Positions 47,990-58,600 of a stretch of 64,000 nucleotides of DNA are shown here, one piece after another. The stretch comes from Albugo candida (Eukaryota; Oomycota; Peronosporomycetes; Albuginales; Albuginaceae): positions 356,307 to 420,306 of the forward strand of contig CAJNAR010000180.1 in NCBI GenBank assembly GCA_905220665.1, given 5' to 3'. Numbering within the stretch: the stretch's first letter is position 1; every line of letters starts with the position of its first letter. The translations under genes were made by a program, and so were the position numbers. The notes beneath the pieces were generated by a model, which ran no database searches, was not told the origin of the DNA, and saw only the letters and a list, made by a program, of their open reading frames with translations.

Positions 47990-49740
47990 GTGTAGTTTTG
48001 GTCATATCTTTGAATTGGAGCGATGATTTACGCGTTGCGTCTACTCTTTCCCGTTGACCCCAAATATCGTTTCTATATCTCTAGTCGGCCGCTTTTCCGG
48101 AGGGATTTCTGCCGGAAAATCACTTTGCTGTTGTCTTTAAACGGACATCACTTCTACTTTGTCAAGGATTTCATTACACTATTTATCTGGTTCTTTAACT
48201 ACCTTCTTTATCCTACCATGAGCTCCTGACCGTGTGAATATCACTTAAGTCTGACTTCAAACCTAGGGAGGCAGATATTTTCCAAGCTTATTGCTTGGGT
48301 GGACTCAAACCGCTGCCCACACGGCCGGAGATCGAACTAACGACCTCCGGCAGGGGGTCCGTGCGCTCAAGAGCTTAACCGACTGAGCTGGGCACGGACC
48401 CTCAAACCAACGGCGCTTTACGGATATCACTTCTACTGGTCCCGTCCCGCATTATTCTTTACTGCGGAAAGAACCGTTTTTCTCGGTAGAAATACTAATT
48501 GGTGTCGATGCGATTTCTGGTGTGGCAATAATCAATAGTCGGCGCTGCTGGTCAACTTTTTGCTTCATTTCAAACTCCTATTGTTTCAGTTTTTTCAACG
48601 TTCCCGACTCATTAGTTGCTTTGTCAAATTCATTTATGCGTCAAGAGAATCCGTTGCTTCATTATTGCCATCGCAATCCGCGTTTTTGCTCTGGTCAACG
48701 TACGACTGACGTTGGTGTTCGATGGCCAAAAGACTGTTTTTGAGTTGCAGTATACTTTTTTGGATGTCAGCGGATGTGAGAGGTATTTACTGAAGTATTT
48801 ATTGGTCTCAGCTGAGTTGGAACGTTGGTTGCCTTCTATTCAATCATAAAAGTCGTCTTCGTCACTAGCATACTAGTTTGGTTTCTAATGTATGAACTCT
48901 GCTTCCATCTAAATCGTCTTGACGCGGCAGCTGTAAGCGCCAATGGATCTTTTGATTTTGCTTTAGTCAAAGTTTTGTTTCAAGCTTTTCAATCTCTTGA
49001 TCGAGACGCTGCATATGCGACTCACTCTCCTCTCCACAGCTTGAATTTCATCGGTACTTAGCCTCCATTAATCTGGAACTGCTTGACCTGGATGCGGTCA
49101 ATTTCTTGCTGAAATTGCTGTTTTTCCAGTTTTCGTTGCTGAATACCCTTCCAGTCGCGTTGTTACTTTTCATTCGAACTCTTTGGCATACTATCTGGCT
49201 CAATCATTCTTGATGAGTACCGAAATGCGCGAATAGCTTGCCGTTTTATCTGATTTTTTAGTCTCACATGAATCAGAATCGTCACTCTCCTCTTCGACAG
49301 CATCATCTCCAACCCTCCATGTAGCGTAATAATCATCTTTGGCCTTTTGACTGCTCCACTTTTATCATTCTGAGATCTTTTCCGCTCACTTGGAAGCAGC
49401 TCAGATGGACCAGAAGCCGTATTAAACCGTGTGGAATCGCCAAAACGAAGCAAATCGCCAACATTTTAATCGTAAAAAGCCCCGGGATGGATACGTTTCT
49501 TATCAATAAAAGTCATATGAGTTCTTTTAAGGTCCATAAAAAACGGCTTTCCTTGTTCATTGCATTAGCAAACCGCATGAGTTCGAGGAATCGAAGGATG
49601 GTTAGAGCGCAGGTCGCAGATTTGCTCCATGAAGCCGGCAATTTGATACGCTTTATTTGCTGGAACGATATTTGATCTATCACGCTTCCCGCTTTGATCA
49701 CTTTCAGCGATATATCGTGCAAATGTTTACCACAAATACC
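47990..49740 (-). pseudogene. FHA-domain protein, kanadaptin (SLC4A1AP)-like, decayed
   Basis: The minus strand reads SLKVIKAGSVIDQISF (about 49705), then an FHA domain in alternating frames: HPSIPRTHAV, NEQGKPFFMDLKRTHMTFID, KKRIHPGAFYD and VGDLLRFGDSTRFNTASGPS (about 49615-49395). This matches FHA proteins of the kanadaptin group, where the FHA domain is N-terminal. Further support is SDEDDFYD (about 48850-48873) and DSLDA-x-MNEFDKATNESGT with EMKQKVDQQRRLLIIATPEI near 48650-48500. Charged helical sequence lies between. A SINE interrupts it at 48247-48423. The 3' end is not defined and may reach about 47.99 kb. Many stops and frame changes occur. Confidence 0.65.
48247..48423 (-). mobile_element. 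tRNA-derived SINE-like insertion
   Basis: The 177-bp insert is flanked by exact 9-bp direct repeats ATATCACTT (48238-48246 and 48424-48432). Its minus strand carries a polymerase III A-box-like CCCAGCTCAGTCGGTTAAG and a B-box-like AGTTCGATCTCC about 45 bases farther on. TGCCCA near the start can pair with TGGGCA after the B box, as in a tRNA acceptor stem, but the D and T arms do not fold normally. A short unrelated tail follows. It is better called a SINE than a tRNA gene. Confidence 0.75.
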
Positions 49741-50820
49741 TCATTCTGGTGCCTCAAAAAGTTAGTCATGTCAGAAGAGTTTGACCAGAAAACGAGGTTT
49801 ATTTTAGACCAATACAAATCGGTTAATCGTAGAGCTCATGTGAGCTATCATATATTCAAAGTGAAAAGATGATTCACTCATGTACCAGAGCTCCTAAGGA
49901 GCTGTTATACGTAATCGAATCACAGTTCTACGCGACCAAAGTCGAAGCGGTCGGTGATTGATACGCTCACTACGGGGGAAGCTTTCCGGTCACACGATAA
50001 TAAAGTGTTAGTCGATGAATTCGAGACTCGATCGTAATCAAACGGAATTTTGAGGAGTTTGAGAGAAATTTCACGCCTATTTGGACTCCCGAAGTCGATA
50101 TAAGAGCTCCCACCATTGAATCCAGGAATGACCAAATACTTTTGGAGAGGATTGTCTCGTTCTGTAGCGCTTTTTTCAGCAACATTTCTCGTTCATGTGA
50201 AAGCCATACCAGGGAACAATATCATCGATGAACTGTCGCTCATAGCTTATTTGCGCGCTTGAATATTTTCGATCTCATCATACGGGTCTTTTTTCCAGTC
50301 GGAACCGATGAAGGTTGTGATGGTGCAGAAAGTCAGCATTCAAGAGCTCACGTATATCGAAAAGCAGGACCACAAACGATCGCAGCCACGATGAACACAA
50401 AGGCAATATCGCTATTATGGCCTTTCACCATATCGAACAGAGAAGAAACATTCACAATCATCCAAGAGCAAGTGGCATTTCTACTGATCCAATATATCAT
50501 CAGGCTTTATGAGATATCGTTCGCATCGCAATATTCAAACTTTTGCACAAAGCCTTTGATACAGAGAGCCCACCCATTTCTCTAATAGCCTAATTCGCGT
50601 GACGAGAGACGTCAACTCTTTCAGCTTTGGATAATACTGTATAATCACTTTGTAAGACTTTACCTCTCAGTTCTCTTCTTCACCGCTGCTGTGCGCTGAT
50701 TGCAACCTTTTGGAGCTGGAAGTACAAAATCGACACCAGCCAAACTAAACGTTTTTGTCGTTCAATTCTCAACTCGCGATAATATACACACGCTCTACCA
50801 GGGATTTTTTATCAGAATGA
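49741..50820. other. Unassigned, probably decayed coding sequence
   Basis: On the minus strand VIPGFNGGSSYIDFGSPNR and FDYDRVSNSSTNTLLSCDR (49920-50135) read like protein. On the plus strand 50259-50585 is open for 108 codons without a recognisable domain. I cannot choose between them or name a family. Confidence 0.25.
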
Positions 50821-53379
50821 GAATCAAATGATTGTGATCGATAAAACGAGTGCCCAAAGAGTCTCAAGAACTTTCCTCCAATTACCAGGAGACTTATGGA
50901 ATTCTCGTGTCAGCCAGCACAGACGAATTGCAAGTCGCATCATCAGCTATGGACGGACTCGACAATATCAACAGCTTGCAAGTTGCAAGGTCGGATTCGC
51001 TTGGAAGTATCGAATGGGCGGTAACATTTCATGCAAGAAAACCATCTAAATCGCAATCTCAGATGTCAGGTGGCCGGGTTTTTGACTAACACAGAAGCTC
51101 TACTTGAGAATTTTCTCCATTGAAAGAATTCTGCAAAGTTTGGATGGATGTCGCAACAATCAAAATTTTTGAGAAATCGTGGTGAAGTTCCCCCGATGGC
51201 GTGATTATACAAGATGGTAGCTCTCCATTCACAGCAGTAGTAGCTCATGGACTGGTAAAACCTTCTACAACACCAGCGATAGACTTGGGTTTCAGTCACA
51301 GAAGTATTCAGACGAGAGCATTTGCCTTTGAAAACACATTCCTCATTGAGTCAAAAGATTTATTTGCCAATACAATTGATGGTGCTGAAAGGGATTAGTA
51401 GGAGTGCTTTTTGAACGCTCAAAGCGGTTATTAGGCTCAAGAGATCCAAATCATTCAATTGTTCGTGCAAAACAACCACCGATAGCTCCAAGCTCGCCTA
51501 TTTTCCAAATCATTGGGTACTTTTCGCCTCAACTTTGGAAGCAACTGGACGGATCCCATCGGTATCATTGATGGCCTTAGTCCGTTGCTAGGAGCAATCA
51601 ACGTCACAATAAACGACTCAAACGAGCTTATAGCTATGACAGCTAGAGTATCTACGCATTCACAGATCATTCAGGTCACAAATTGGAGTTCGATAGACTT
51701 TACAACTGACGTTGGCGATTGGATTCGGCTTCAGGGCTCCGACGGGTCCAAATTCACAATTCAAAGGATCCGCTTCGACGCAAAGCACTCTTTCCAGTCC
51801 GTGTGACGTCAAAAACAGACTCCATCAGCGTATACTTTTGTTGTTGCATTCGCTGTCGATATCGAGGATATCGAGGCTGTACGTGTCTATACGGCTCAAT
51901 TGCAAATGTCCAATCCTCCATCTACAGCAGATAGTCGAATTGGAGCAAACGTCAAGAGCTGTGACCGTTTTCGTACACATAAGGTGGAAATTTCGTTTGA
52001 TGTGGAACTTTCGGGAAGCTTCACGCTGCAATATTTCAATTCGCCCACATCTCCAGTTGCGTTCGACATCACCTCATACGACATGAAGAATCTCTCGAAA
52101 AGCTGTCGTCTATCTGCGCGTCCAACGTTAATCAACCAGTCAATGGCATTCGGATGATCAAGCTTTCGTCTGCGAAGCAACAAAGTATGGTGATGGGTCT
52201 TTTGTATGCTGATCTGTCTGGTAAAAATGTCGATGCCACATTCTCGTGTCCATCGCCGAAAACGGCTTCCAATGGCCCCGTATTACGCTCTCATTACGGA
52301 AGACCTGGACTTCAATTTCGATCCAATCTTTTTGAAATCTCACAAGTTCCGGTCAAAGTCAGATAGTCATCGACCAAGCCAGACAAATACTTCGCGACTT
52401 GGACAGCACCACGAGCTGGATCGTATGACCTGTTGATCGATACAAGTAGCAGGTCCAAATGGAATCATTGGGCTACTCTTTATAAATCGAAGGCTGTATG
52501 GCGATCCGTCTGTGTATCGTCATCGACTTCGATTGAGAAAATGGATGAATTGTACCCGATGGAGGGGATTCCACCAGTGGGCGATGGGAAAGCTATAAAG
52601 GCATCCTTTCTCGAAGGGTTAAATTTACAACGCATACGCTACACTGTGCTCGTTTTTGGGTCGATTACAATTTGATTCTGGATGGTTTGATGATGAAATT
52701 GCGACGCCTTTGTACAATTCCAACGCCGAAATTGGTTTGTATGAAATACGATCGCTATGGCTGAACATCGTCTCCATAATGTAATACTAAAGTTCCGCAA
52801 ATCCCATGGAATTTCGCTATTGTGTTTCTCGTCCTCGCATATGCTCGCTTTGGTCTCACTTTGGTCTCTTTCCCACAAATCATCAAGCCTTGATCCTGAT
52901 GGAATAGACAACATTCACAAGAGGCCACTACCGATTGGATAGAGGAAACACTACCCGGACCACGTTTCAATGTTGGTGTGACTATTGCCACCGACGTTTC
53001 GACTGATGCCACAGATAAAAACTTCTCTGATTGGCTAATTTGTGCAAACTTATACAAATTGATCGATATATGACTGCGTCTACGTAAGATAGATACATAA
53101 TACCATACACATTTCCACTTGCGCAATGATACCGGCTTTCAAGCAAACAATGAGTTCAAAATACATGAAAGAATATGATGTCATTGTTCAGAATAAATTG
53201 CTGCAGCTACCAACCGGACTTTTTGGGGTTGACTATAGTTCTCTCAAGCGATGAGAAAGGCATTAAATGAATTCGCTGCAACCCAAGGCTATGGGATAAT
53301 GACCAAATCACCATACAAATAGCGTAACAGGCACTATTCGGTCCATTACAAATGTGACCGAGGAGGGTCTTACTGCAAT

Positions 53380-55115
53380 AGGCTTGGTATAACGGAAGAG
53401 ACTAGAACACAAAAGACTTCGACAGTACTCGCCAATAGTCCGTTTCGCTTGAAAGCCATACAGGATGAACTGCGCTGGACTTTCCACGTGGTTAAAGAGG
53501 ATCATAATCATATGACATCCACCTCCACAAGCGCCAATCCTGTCCACCTCAGACTCGAAACAGAACTGAAAAAGACAATAGTTGGATTGTATGATGCTGG
53601 GATCTCAACGAGAAACATTCAAACATGTTTGCAGAATAATCATGGACTTGTTTTGCCTAGACAAAACTGAATAACGTCCACCAAGCCACGATTCTCAAAA
53701 CTTTGGATGGCCGTATACCCATGGATGCCATTGTACAGATGATTCGCAGATTATAATTTGATGTTGAAAGAATAGTGAGCAATGAAGACGGCAAAGTTTC
53801 CCACCTGTACTTTGCCCATCCAAGATCTATCGAGATGGCTCGGAGCCACATACAAGACAAATGCTCTAAAGCTTCCGTTGTGGCATCTCGTTGGTTGCTC
53901 GTCGATGTATAAAACATGTTTCGTCGTATTTGTTTTCTTGACGAACGAGAATCAATACTCATACTCATCAGCTATAAAATGCTTTCGATTGATCTTTAGG
54001 GACGGATTTCTCCCGAAGTTGTTGTCGTTGATCGCGGGCTGGCGCCAATTTCAGGAATTCAAGAACACATGCCTGCTTCCCAAATTTTCCTATCTGTACG
54101 GCATATTAAAAAAACATGGTGAAAAAATGCAAGGCATCTATTCCAAAATAAGAAGAAATAGATAGCCGTCATGAAAGATTGGAGAGCAATCATGTACGCA
54201 CAAACAGAATCCTTTTTCAATGAACTAAGGCAAAGTCTAATTGCATGCAGACAGTGCAATCATCAAACATATTGTCGAAAGATGGATACCGTACAAAGAA
54301 ATGTTTGTTACTGCTTGGACTGACCGTATAACTCATTTCGGTCATACTGCAAGCTTGCCTGGTAAAAGCGCTCACCACATGCTCAAGAAATACATTCCAA
54401 CTAGCATGAAAAAACCTTCTGCCATGCTGCGAAAAATTATACTTATCTATTAAAAATATTCTTGCCGAGCACGTTGTGTCCCGACAGCGTCAACAAGGGA
54501 GAATATGCAACTATGCACAGCCAACGCTTCAAGGAATGATGTTTCGGGATACCAACTTGTAAACTTCTCATTTTGCACTGAATAAAATCTACGAGCAGTT
54601 GAGTGTTTGTTGCCCGCCAGTTACAAAGAAACGACGAAGAAGTATGCTCTAGAGTATTTTCCACAGTCTGGGGTCTTCACTGTAAGCACAAACTGCGTCA
54701 ATACCTGTGTCAAAAACAAACCTTGCAAATGAGCGACATCCATCCGCATTGGCACTTGGCTAAGCCCCACCAACTAAGTTCTCTTCGCTGCGTCCAGCTA
54801 AAAGTCTCCCGATGTTACTTGATCAAGTGGCCACCTGCTTTGAGGCCTTGCCAGAACATCAGCAGGCTACGACACTCGACAAAATCCATACACTTTAGTA
54901 ACAAATTCAAAAAACTTATCAATAGGCAGTAAGTGCGCGCCCCAAAGGAAGGACGCGCCAGCGAAATGGATCGACGTGACGCAATTCATCTGGGTTCGGA
55001 TATGTCGAACCCAAGGAAAACTCAAAAAACTTTTATGCAGAGCTTGTGGGGAAGCATGGCACCGCTCGGCCTCGAAGAAGTGCAAGAAAAACATCAAATA
55101 AAAATACTATTATAA
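53380..55115 (+). pseudogene. MULE transposase, frameshifted
   Basis: An N-terminal FAR1/FLYWCH-like zinc region is followed by PFRLKAIQDELRWTFHVVKE and DHNHMTST (53449-53530). Next come ILKTLDGRIPMDAIVQMIRR and HPRSIEMARSHIQDKCSKAS. The catalytic region in shifted frames includes VGCSSMYKTCFVVFVFLTNE (about 53895) and VVVVDRGLAPISGIQEHMPA (about 54018) with a conserved Asp. The C-terminal SWIM finger is VCSRVFSTVWGLHCKHKLRQ followed by MSDIHPHWHL (about 54640-54765). A Cys-rich tail, LLCRACGEAWHRSASKKC, ends near 55090. At least five frame changes make it inactive. Confidence 0.85.
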
Positions 55116-55152
55116 ACCTTAGGTAGACGCATTGATATACGCATCCTATCGA

Positions 55153-55333
55153 TTGATTATTTTAGTTTACACAAATTAGCCAATCAGACATGTTTTGTCT
55201 GTGGCAATATTGAAAACGTGTTTGGGAATGGTGAAAACGATCGATGAATCACACAATTTAGCCAATTATACTAGTTTCCACAAATTAGCCAATCAGGGAT
55301 GTTCTGTCTGTGCCATTAGTCAAAACGTCTTTG
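55153..55333 (+). repeat. Duplicated right-end sequence of the MULE
   Basis: Segments at about 55153-55215 and 55271-55333 share ACAAATTAGCCAATCAG, TGT(T/C)TGTCTGTG and AAAACGT-TTTGG, spaced 118 bases apart. Only the outer copy ends in the terminal AGTCACACCC. The left end has a single copy. Confidence 0.85.
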
Positions 55334-55670
55334 GAAATAGTCACACCCTTCAATGTTTTGCTATTCATAAAATCTCTTCAAATCAACTTCTACAGTCCAC
55401 TTTATGACGGTGGAAGCGAGATAGAAGGATATCTGATCGAATAATGAGAGAGAGAACCCTTTGGTCTTCTTGAGATCCAAAGGATCAAGCTGGACCGGAG
55501 AATTGATGGCGGTAGCTTCATACTTAAACTGGATGTAGGACAGCAGTCGAGGCCTTTGGCTTACGATTCACTTGACGGGAACGTGAAGAATGCGCAGGAC
55601 GCCATCAAAGAATGCAGAAACGTGTCTGTGACACGATGGAGCTGAAGTGCAACTGGCTATTTTAGCGTCA

Positions 55671-58600
55671 CATTTACGACTCGAATCATAAGTAAAATTA
55701 GTTTATAGACTTCTTCTTACGTAATTATAAACAGAAAAAGTCAGATTTGAACATTATTAACTTTGAAGGTTAAGCACTTGTATACCTGTTCTCGCGATAA
55801 ACCGTCATTCTTTAACGTCCACAAGTCTAAAGACAGCTTAGTATTGCTGTGGATGAGTTCATCCTCAATTCGGGAGCGTGAACGCTTCAATAAACACAAC
55901 TGGGGTCGTTTCAGCATAAACTGAGCCAGAAACGGATGCGCAAAATCAGCTGGTTGCTAGGATATAGGTTATTTTAGACCCATTATCCGGTTTCAAGTAT
56001 GGCGCCTAAGCCTTTCGACCCGAATCGGAAGACATACCGAGCACGGCTCCAAGAAATTGTGTTCAAGAATTTGCAATGCAGTTTATAGCAAATATTAGCA
56101 TTTTTGGGTTCATTTGGTACCTTGATGTGAAAGTATGTCTCAATGCATTCACAACTCGGATTGATTCATCATCTCGAAAATCCTCACACAAAATCCGCAC
56201 AAATCTCTCGAAAACCTTAAAGGTTCGAATAGTTCGTCGTGCTTCCTGTAATTGCTTGAGCTTTTTTTATATGGCCGACCGGTATCAAGCATGGTTCAAG
56301 CATGGTTCTAGCTTTAAATATTTCAAATTGACATTTGTTCGGTTCCCACCAGAATGGAGCCGAAGTATATATTTGTGTTATAGAGTTATATCGAAGACAT
56401 GCTCATTTTAACCACGTTGATCATCATTCACGTTGCAGATGTACTACGTACTCTAATCAGAGCAGCAATACGGCACGGACGATCTCCGTTTCTTTATGTA
56501 GTGCATTTTGGTCCTGCTTGAAATAGGTTTAGCTGAATAGAGTTAGCATCTATGGGGTCACAAATGCATCTAATTTGAAAGAAGATTGTATGGCTCAAAA
56601 CGTCATAAGAAAGATGTAGTGGGAGCGTAGTTAAGAAGTGTTTCCTCCCATTTCAGCTGTCAAAGCGCCGATTAGTTCCTTTCTCCGAAATGTGGGGATG
56701 TTACAGCTTACCGTTGAGACCTCTAGTAGCAAAGCAGCAAAAGAATCAATGCAATTGGAAGCGGACGTTCCAGGTGTCTACGAAAGGATTGTTACTGACA
56801 GATGTTTTCAAGAAGGATAATGATAGTAAATGGAAAGTCGGCAAGTGCATCTTATCTGCACGTGTCTGGTGACACGAAATCGTTTTAAAGCTAAACGATT
56901 CATCGTGACCTGTACAATGGGAGGCCTGGATACCTTATCATGCTCTCGATATCAGAAAAAAACGGAATCCCACACACATAAAGTGGTCTTTTTCCCCCCA
57001 ACCATCTCATACTGAACTTTCAAACGTATGAATTACGACGTCAAGCAACAAAATTCCTCAAAAATGTCTCCGTGTTGTTGAATTCCCTGCCCATCCGACA
57101 CTTACACATGTATCTCACAACGATGAAGAAATCATTCATAAAACATGAAGAAGAGCCACCACATTCATATTCTCGTGATCGGGACTATGTGCTTTCCATA
57201 TTCTTGATATAGATCGTCCTGACCGCTATTTCCGGTCATTACTAACGCTTCTGTTGGGTGAGTGATGGGAATGAGCATTATATCGACAACTCAAAGGCGA
57301 ATCGTTGGATCACATTCAATGGCACAATATTGGCGTTTTCGAGTATGAAGAAAGCAATCGAACGATCAGATCGGTATCGGACTCAGTTTATTTTCTATTG
57401 TGCAAAAAGCTCAATTACAAAGTCGACTTTGAAAATTGAAGGCGCTGAACGAGATGGTACACTGCTATAAGCTAAAGCGATGTTTCTTTTATGTCTACCG
57501 CAACTGATTTTGTCAATATCATTCGCAATGAAGATACAGATGTGGATGCAAGCTTTTTGGATAGAAATTAAATCACGTAGGGAGACCACCTTGTCGCCAC
57601 GTTCATCGCGCAAAACACTAAATACTTACCACAAGTTCACCAAGAGGGAACTCCTTTTCTTGCCAACCTGTACACAATTCAAGCATAGCGGGGAGTATGT
57701 AAGGATTTGCACGCAACAAGCCTTCGACTTTGCTCGACAATATCTCTCCGCTACTACAAAAGCTGAAGTATGATAGACAGAGTTTGGGCGAAAAGTTCTA
57801 ATGGCTGGGCAAGATCGATCATACCAAAAATATTGGCCATCTCAATCGCGGAAAAGGTCACAGTCACGGGTGAATAGCAAGCATACACGTGCAAATGTGC
57901 ACAGCCATATAGTCGATAGGAAAAAAACATGCTCGAGAGCACGTGAAAGCGAGACAGCATGAAAAGACCAATCGGTTGAACCGAGAAGTAAGAGAAAAAA
58001 AGCAGAAACTATGACATGAAGCAGCTAAAAAAATTTCATGCCTCAAGTTTGAGCGGAAATATGGCATGTCTGAAACGGTCTATAAGAAGTTGGTGCAGAC
58101 ATTGTATCCGAGTTGTGACAGCTATGAAACAATACGCACGAGTTTTATTGACTGAAGGAGTTGTGTCCTTTTCGCTTAACTCTTAATGTACCTGACCTCG
58201 CAAATTAGGCTCTCCACCTGTTTCAAGGTGTGATTATCGTTAAAAACATCGGTACTGAGTCATACCAACAGAGCATTTTACAGGATCTCAGTGGGGAGAA
58301 ATGAAGGATTAAGTTGGGCTTATGTTGCCAATGAAGGACTTTGAAAAGTGGAGCTCCTGACTATGAATGAGTATGTGTTGTGAACAAAACAAATCTCGCG
58401 TCTGGTGCAATTGCACTGCGGAATCTAAGCCACACTTTGCCTTGTAGCGCCAATGTGATTGTCACTACCCATCAAATCCTCGACTAGCTACGAATGGAAT
58501 CAGGCAGGATGTATTTGATCGTGTTTTATGTATATGGTGCCCTGTTCCGAAGACGTAATGATTCGGAGACTTTCCGAGAAATAGCCTACATGTTCCGCAT

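Larger units (their letters stand above)
52975..55348 (+). mobile_element. MULE DNA transposon with 9-bp target duplication
   Basis: Direct repeats TTCAATGTT flank the element (52966-52974 and 55349-55357). The left end begins GGTGTGACTATT and the right end finishes AATAGTCACACCC. The inverted similarity extends about 70 bases and includes CTGATTGGCTAATTTGTG. The element is 2374 bp. Long inverted ends and a 9-bp duplication are standard for Mutator-like elements. A second copy of the right-end sequence lies inside the element at about 55153-55215. Confidence 0.92.
50826..55670 (+). pseudogene. Large repeat-containing ectodomain protein, decayed and split by a MULE
   Basis: Several modules of a beta-rich repeat are visible: TDELQVASSAMDGLDNINSL then VARSDSLGSIEWAVTFHARK (about 50910-51040); GTFRLNFGSNWTDPIGIID and LLGAINVTINDSNELIAMTA (about 51515-51650); and ELSGSFTLQYFNSPTSPVAF (about 52005). 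Downstream of the MULE are INFYSPLYDGGSEIEGYLIE (fibronectin-III-like, about 55385) and GSFILKLDVGQQSRPLAYDS (about 55515). Oomycetes have very large surface proteins built from such modules; that comparison is from memory. Numerous frame changes and stops occur. Removing the MULE and one duplicate of the target rejoins the frame across F-N-V. The 3' limit is uncertain and the gene may continue into 55.7-61.7 kb. Confidence 0.5.

Noticed and set aside
48300..48410. A functional tRNA gene on the minus strand
   Set aside because: A and B boxes are present, but the D and T arms do not pair normally, and 9-bp direct repeats flank a larger 177-bp unit, so a SINE explains it better.
52975..53045. 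Continuation of the ectodomain protein as VGVTIATDVSTDATDKNFSDW
   Set aside because: It reads well as protein but is the MULE's inverted end; the same sequence recurs, inverted, at 55.15-55.35 kb.
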